Assembly: GCA_002914845.1 (NCBI GenBank)
Contig: JXTC01000128.1
Location: 205,897-269,896, forward strand
Reading direction: 5' to 3'
Length of the DNA: 64,000 nucleotides
Origin: Trema orientale
Taxonomy: Eukaryota; Streptophyta; Magnoliopsida; Rosales; Cannabaceae
Numbering within the stretch: the first letter of the stretch is position 1; each line of letters starts with the position of its first letter. The notes under the pieces were generated by a model. The model was not told the origin of the DNA. It saw nothing but the letters and a program-made list of their open reading frames with translations, and did no database searches. The translations under genes and the position numbers were made by a program. Below are positions 61,672-64,000 of this stretch, one piece after another.

Positions 61672-62720
61672 CTATACACATCGAAAGCTCCCACGATCCC
61701 TTCCTAGGACTACTTCCCTAACAATCTTCCTCTTGCACTCCGATGAATTAGTCTCCGATGACGATGACGACGACGACGACAATGACAACGACTTCTTGGC
61801 CGGCATCAAATGGGGCATTAAGTAAAGCCAAGTGGAAGTGCATAAGATAGCAAGAAACGTACCACAAAATACCAACATCACGAGATTTAGTAGGAGCAAA
61901 ATCAAGCCACAATCAAGACTATCATATCCTTTAAGTACATGATCATCATGCTTTGACTTTGACTCAGTCAGCATGGTTTTGGTGACAATAGGTGATGAAC
62001 ATGATGAACAAAGTGCAATAGGATTATTAGCAATGGCCAAGGCGGCGGAGGAAGATGTAGCCAAAGCAGATGCACTTCTGGAAATAATTCTGTGCCCGAA
62101 ATCGAAATCTTTCTTGCGATTCGACGACGTTTGATAACTGTATCTCGCGCTTTCGCTCGTTAAATTTCTCGACTTTTTGTCAGATTTCCCTTTCTTGATC
62201 TTCTTAGCCTGTCAACATTATAATGACCACATAGAAATTAGGTTATTTTCTTTCTCCGTCAATATGTTACAAAGATAAAAAAAAGTGGTTACATATAATA
62301 AAGGTCATAATTAGAACAAAATTATCCAAACTTATAAAATAAAAATAAAAATTGGGTTAATAAATATAACTACATCGAGATCAAAATTTTTTTTTTTTGA
62401 AAAAAAAGAAAGAATATATAATAATAATAAATTAAAGTTCAAAGAATAGGTTAACCAACCATGGATTCTTCTAGCAAGTTAACAGCCTTCAAAGCACTGG
62501 AAAATCTTCGGCTACCGCCTTTCTTTATGGGGCGATCCAATTCCTCATCACGTTCCTTCTTTCCCACGGTGATATACGTGAGGACCGGGTCGACTCGACC
62601 TGAGTCACCCGGGTCATGTTCCACAGGCCAAAAACACATGAACATGTTACCCTTTTTATTGTTCTTCTTTGATGATGATGATGACTTGGTCTTGTTCATG
62701 GAGGAGTCCTTCAAGGCCAT
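61672..62720 (-). CDS. Plant membrane protein of unknown function
   Basis: Two exons (62720-62460 and 62208-61672) joined in phase 0 across a 251-nt GT-AG intron; product 265 aa. Residues 1-35 are Ser/Lys-rich, followed by FMCFWPVEHDPGDSGRVDPV and the conserved-looking RRFSSALKAVNLLEES. Exon 2 starts with a strongly basic stretch (AKKIKKGKSDKKSR), then DFGHRIISRSASAL. One long hydrophobic segment at about 187-218 (CGLILLLLNLVMLVFCGTFL and on) predicts one or two membrane passes. After it come a Ser run and a basic tail KRKIVREVVLGRDRG. I do not recognise a named family; the layout resembles small uncharacterised plant membrane proteins. The consistent exon phasing and codon-like composition support a real gene. 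No function is proposed. Confidence 0.75.
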
Positions 62721-63720
62721 ATTATATTTCTACGATAAGGATTTTCTCAGAATCTAAATAGAGAGGGGGTTAAAGCCTTAAAGGGGTGTTTGGATATGGA
62801 GAGAAAGTGGGGTATTGGAATAGAGTGGTGGTCTGAGAAAGCGAGGGAGTTTTTTTTTTTTTTTTTTTTTATTTTTTTTGGGTTTTAGTGTGAGTTATGG
62901 GAAATCATGGGGCCGGCGATACCGGGGCTCTTCGATTGCTCCGTTTAATGTTAAAACCGAATTTTAGAGAAACCTGATGAATAACTCTTGTGTTTCACAA
63001 CAACTATATATGTATATTTAAATAGGCCAATGAGGTGAGAAGACCTGGTTTCTTTTTATTTCTTTGTTTATTTATTTTATATGCAATAAAATATCCCTTT
63101 ACCTATTGAAATAGAAACTCTCCTGTATTGTTTTCCTGAAAAATTTAAAAATAAAAAATAAAAAACACTTCTTATTTATTTTTTTTAAAAGAGAAATTAA
63201 ATTATTATAATACCTCTCTTTCTTTTTTTGTTTTTTAATGTTGCTAGAAGATCTATGCTATTATTTTGCACCTTGAAAATAAAATTTAGGTCTTTTAATA
63301 ACTGCTGATTTTTTTAAATAGGGTTTTTTTTTTCCTACCAAAATATATTACAAAATGTTGTGTTTTTTTTTTTTTTTATCTGACTCTTTCTGTCTTTCCG
63401 TAGTTCACGGGAAAAAGTTCGTGTGTTTTTTAGTTATTACTTGATACTTTCCATATATGAAATTCCATATATTTTCTTATACCACTAATCCACGTCCTTG
63501 CTAAATAGAATCCGTGATTTTGACAATCAAAATTCGTTTTTTTTTTCTTTTTTTAAAGAAACCTTAATAAATCTCATGGCTGTCCAAAATGAAAGAAGAT
63601 TGCAGTGAAAATATGGATTTAAAGAGGTCAAATAAATTATTTTTCTTTTCAAGATTCCAACTTAGAATAATTCTCCAATATGTTAGCTATTGGATCATAA
63701 TAATGGTAGTGATAAGCTAA
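62721..63720. other. Upstream flank of the membrane-protein gene
   Basis: Leader and promoter region, with a T24-type homopolymer at about 62850-62880, then AT-rich DNA. No further gene. Confidence 0.45.
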
Positions 63721-63721
63721 T

Positions 63722-64000
63722 CACAACAAAAAAATTATTATTTAATGACAACTTTTTAGTCAAAAGAAAATTGTTATGTGACTAAACATCTAATCAGATA
63801 GTTTCCAGTGATAAGTTGTCATTAATACATTTTTAGTTACAGTCTTTTACATATAGTAATAAAATTGACTATGGTTAAAAGTATATTTAGTTATAACTAT
63901 TGAGAATTAACAAAAGATAGTCGATAAAAGAATATAAATAAGAATACACAAATTTAAGTAAAAAAATCTTAATCGGGAAAAATTTCTACTAGAGGAGAAA
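63722..64000 (+). mobile_element. Possible CACTA-like terminus, cut by the window edge
   Basis: CACAACAAAAAAATTATT followed by repeated motifs TGACAACTTTTTAGTCA and AGTTGTCATTAA, similar in style to the terminal and subterminal parts of plant CACTA elements. The canonical CACTA is not intact, and the rest lies outside the window. Confidence 0.3.

Overview
The window is nuclear DNA of a flowering plant, almost certainly a eudicot. It is AT-rich, has GT-AG introns and plant-only gene families, and contains every major class of plant transposable element. No bacterial, viral, plasmid or CRISPR feature was seen. The exact species cannot be read from the sequence.

Five protein-coding genes and one tRNA gene stand out. 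In order they are: a single-B-box zinc-finger regulator of the BBX28/BBX29 type (+, about 2.6-3.5 kb); a PHOS32/PHOS34-type universal stress protein (-, main exon 7.9-8.7 kb, with apparent 3' exons down to about 4.75 kb); tRNA-Ser(AGA) (+, 31.84 kb); a SPOROCYTELESS/NOZZLE-SPEAR-type repressor with three exons and a C-terminal EAR motif (-, 34.9-36.4 kb); a nine-exon TRM5-type tRNA (guanine37-N1)-methyltransferase (-, 43.0-47.6 kb); and a two-exon membrane protein of unknown function (-, 61.7-62.7 kb). From memory, the order BBX28 - PHOS34 - SPL/NZZ - TRM5 is also found in Arabidopsis at At4g27310-At4g27340. That would make the 2.6-47.6 kb part a conserved block stretched by transposons.

Most of the rest is mobile DNA. 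From 9 to 11 kb there are small elements (two MITEs and a tRNA-derived SINE). From 11.09 to 20.74 kb lies a complete but decayed Ty1/copia element with LTRs, primer-binding site, polypurine tract and a GATAT target duplication; it lacks reverse transcriptase and carries an extra region of about 4 kb. From 21.4 to 31 kb is a graveyard: a LINE tail, a Ty3/gypsy integrase fragment, a CACTA transposon with transposase, DUF8039-like and Ulp1-like remnants, and a second LINE split by a 2.4-kb gag-only copia element. A terminal-inverted-repeat MITE of about 0.87 kb lies just upstream of the SPL-type gene. A palindromic element with a 9-bp target duplication lies at 42.6 kb. A complete 2.65-kb CACTA element is at 47.95-50.59 kb, and a large non-coding LTR element (LTRs of about 2.75 kb) is at 51.06-58.56 kb. 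What looks like another CACTA terminus runs off the right edge.

I did not find a new enzymatic or defence system. The more unusual points are gene-structure details (an intron without stop codons in the BBX gene, a predicted 3'-UTR intron in the stress-protein gene), palindromic MITEs embedded in TA microsatellites, a promoter-like region with no ORF at 40.2-41.2 kb, and the unknown membrane-protein gene.
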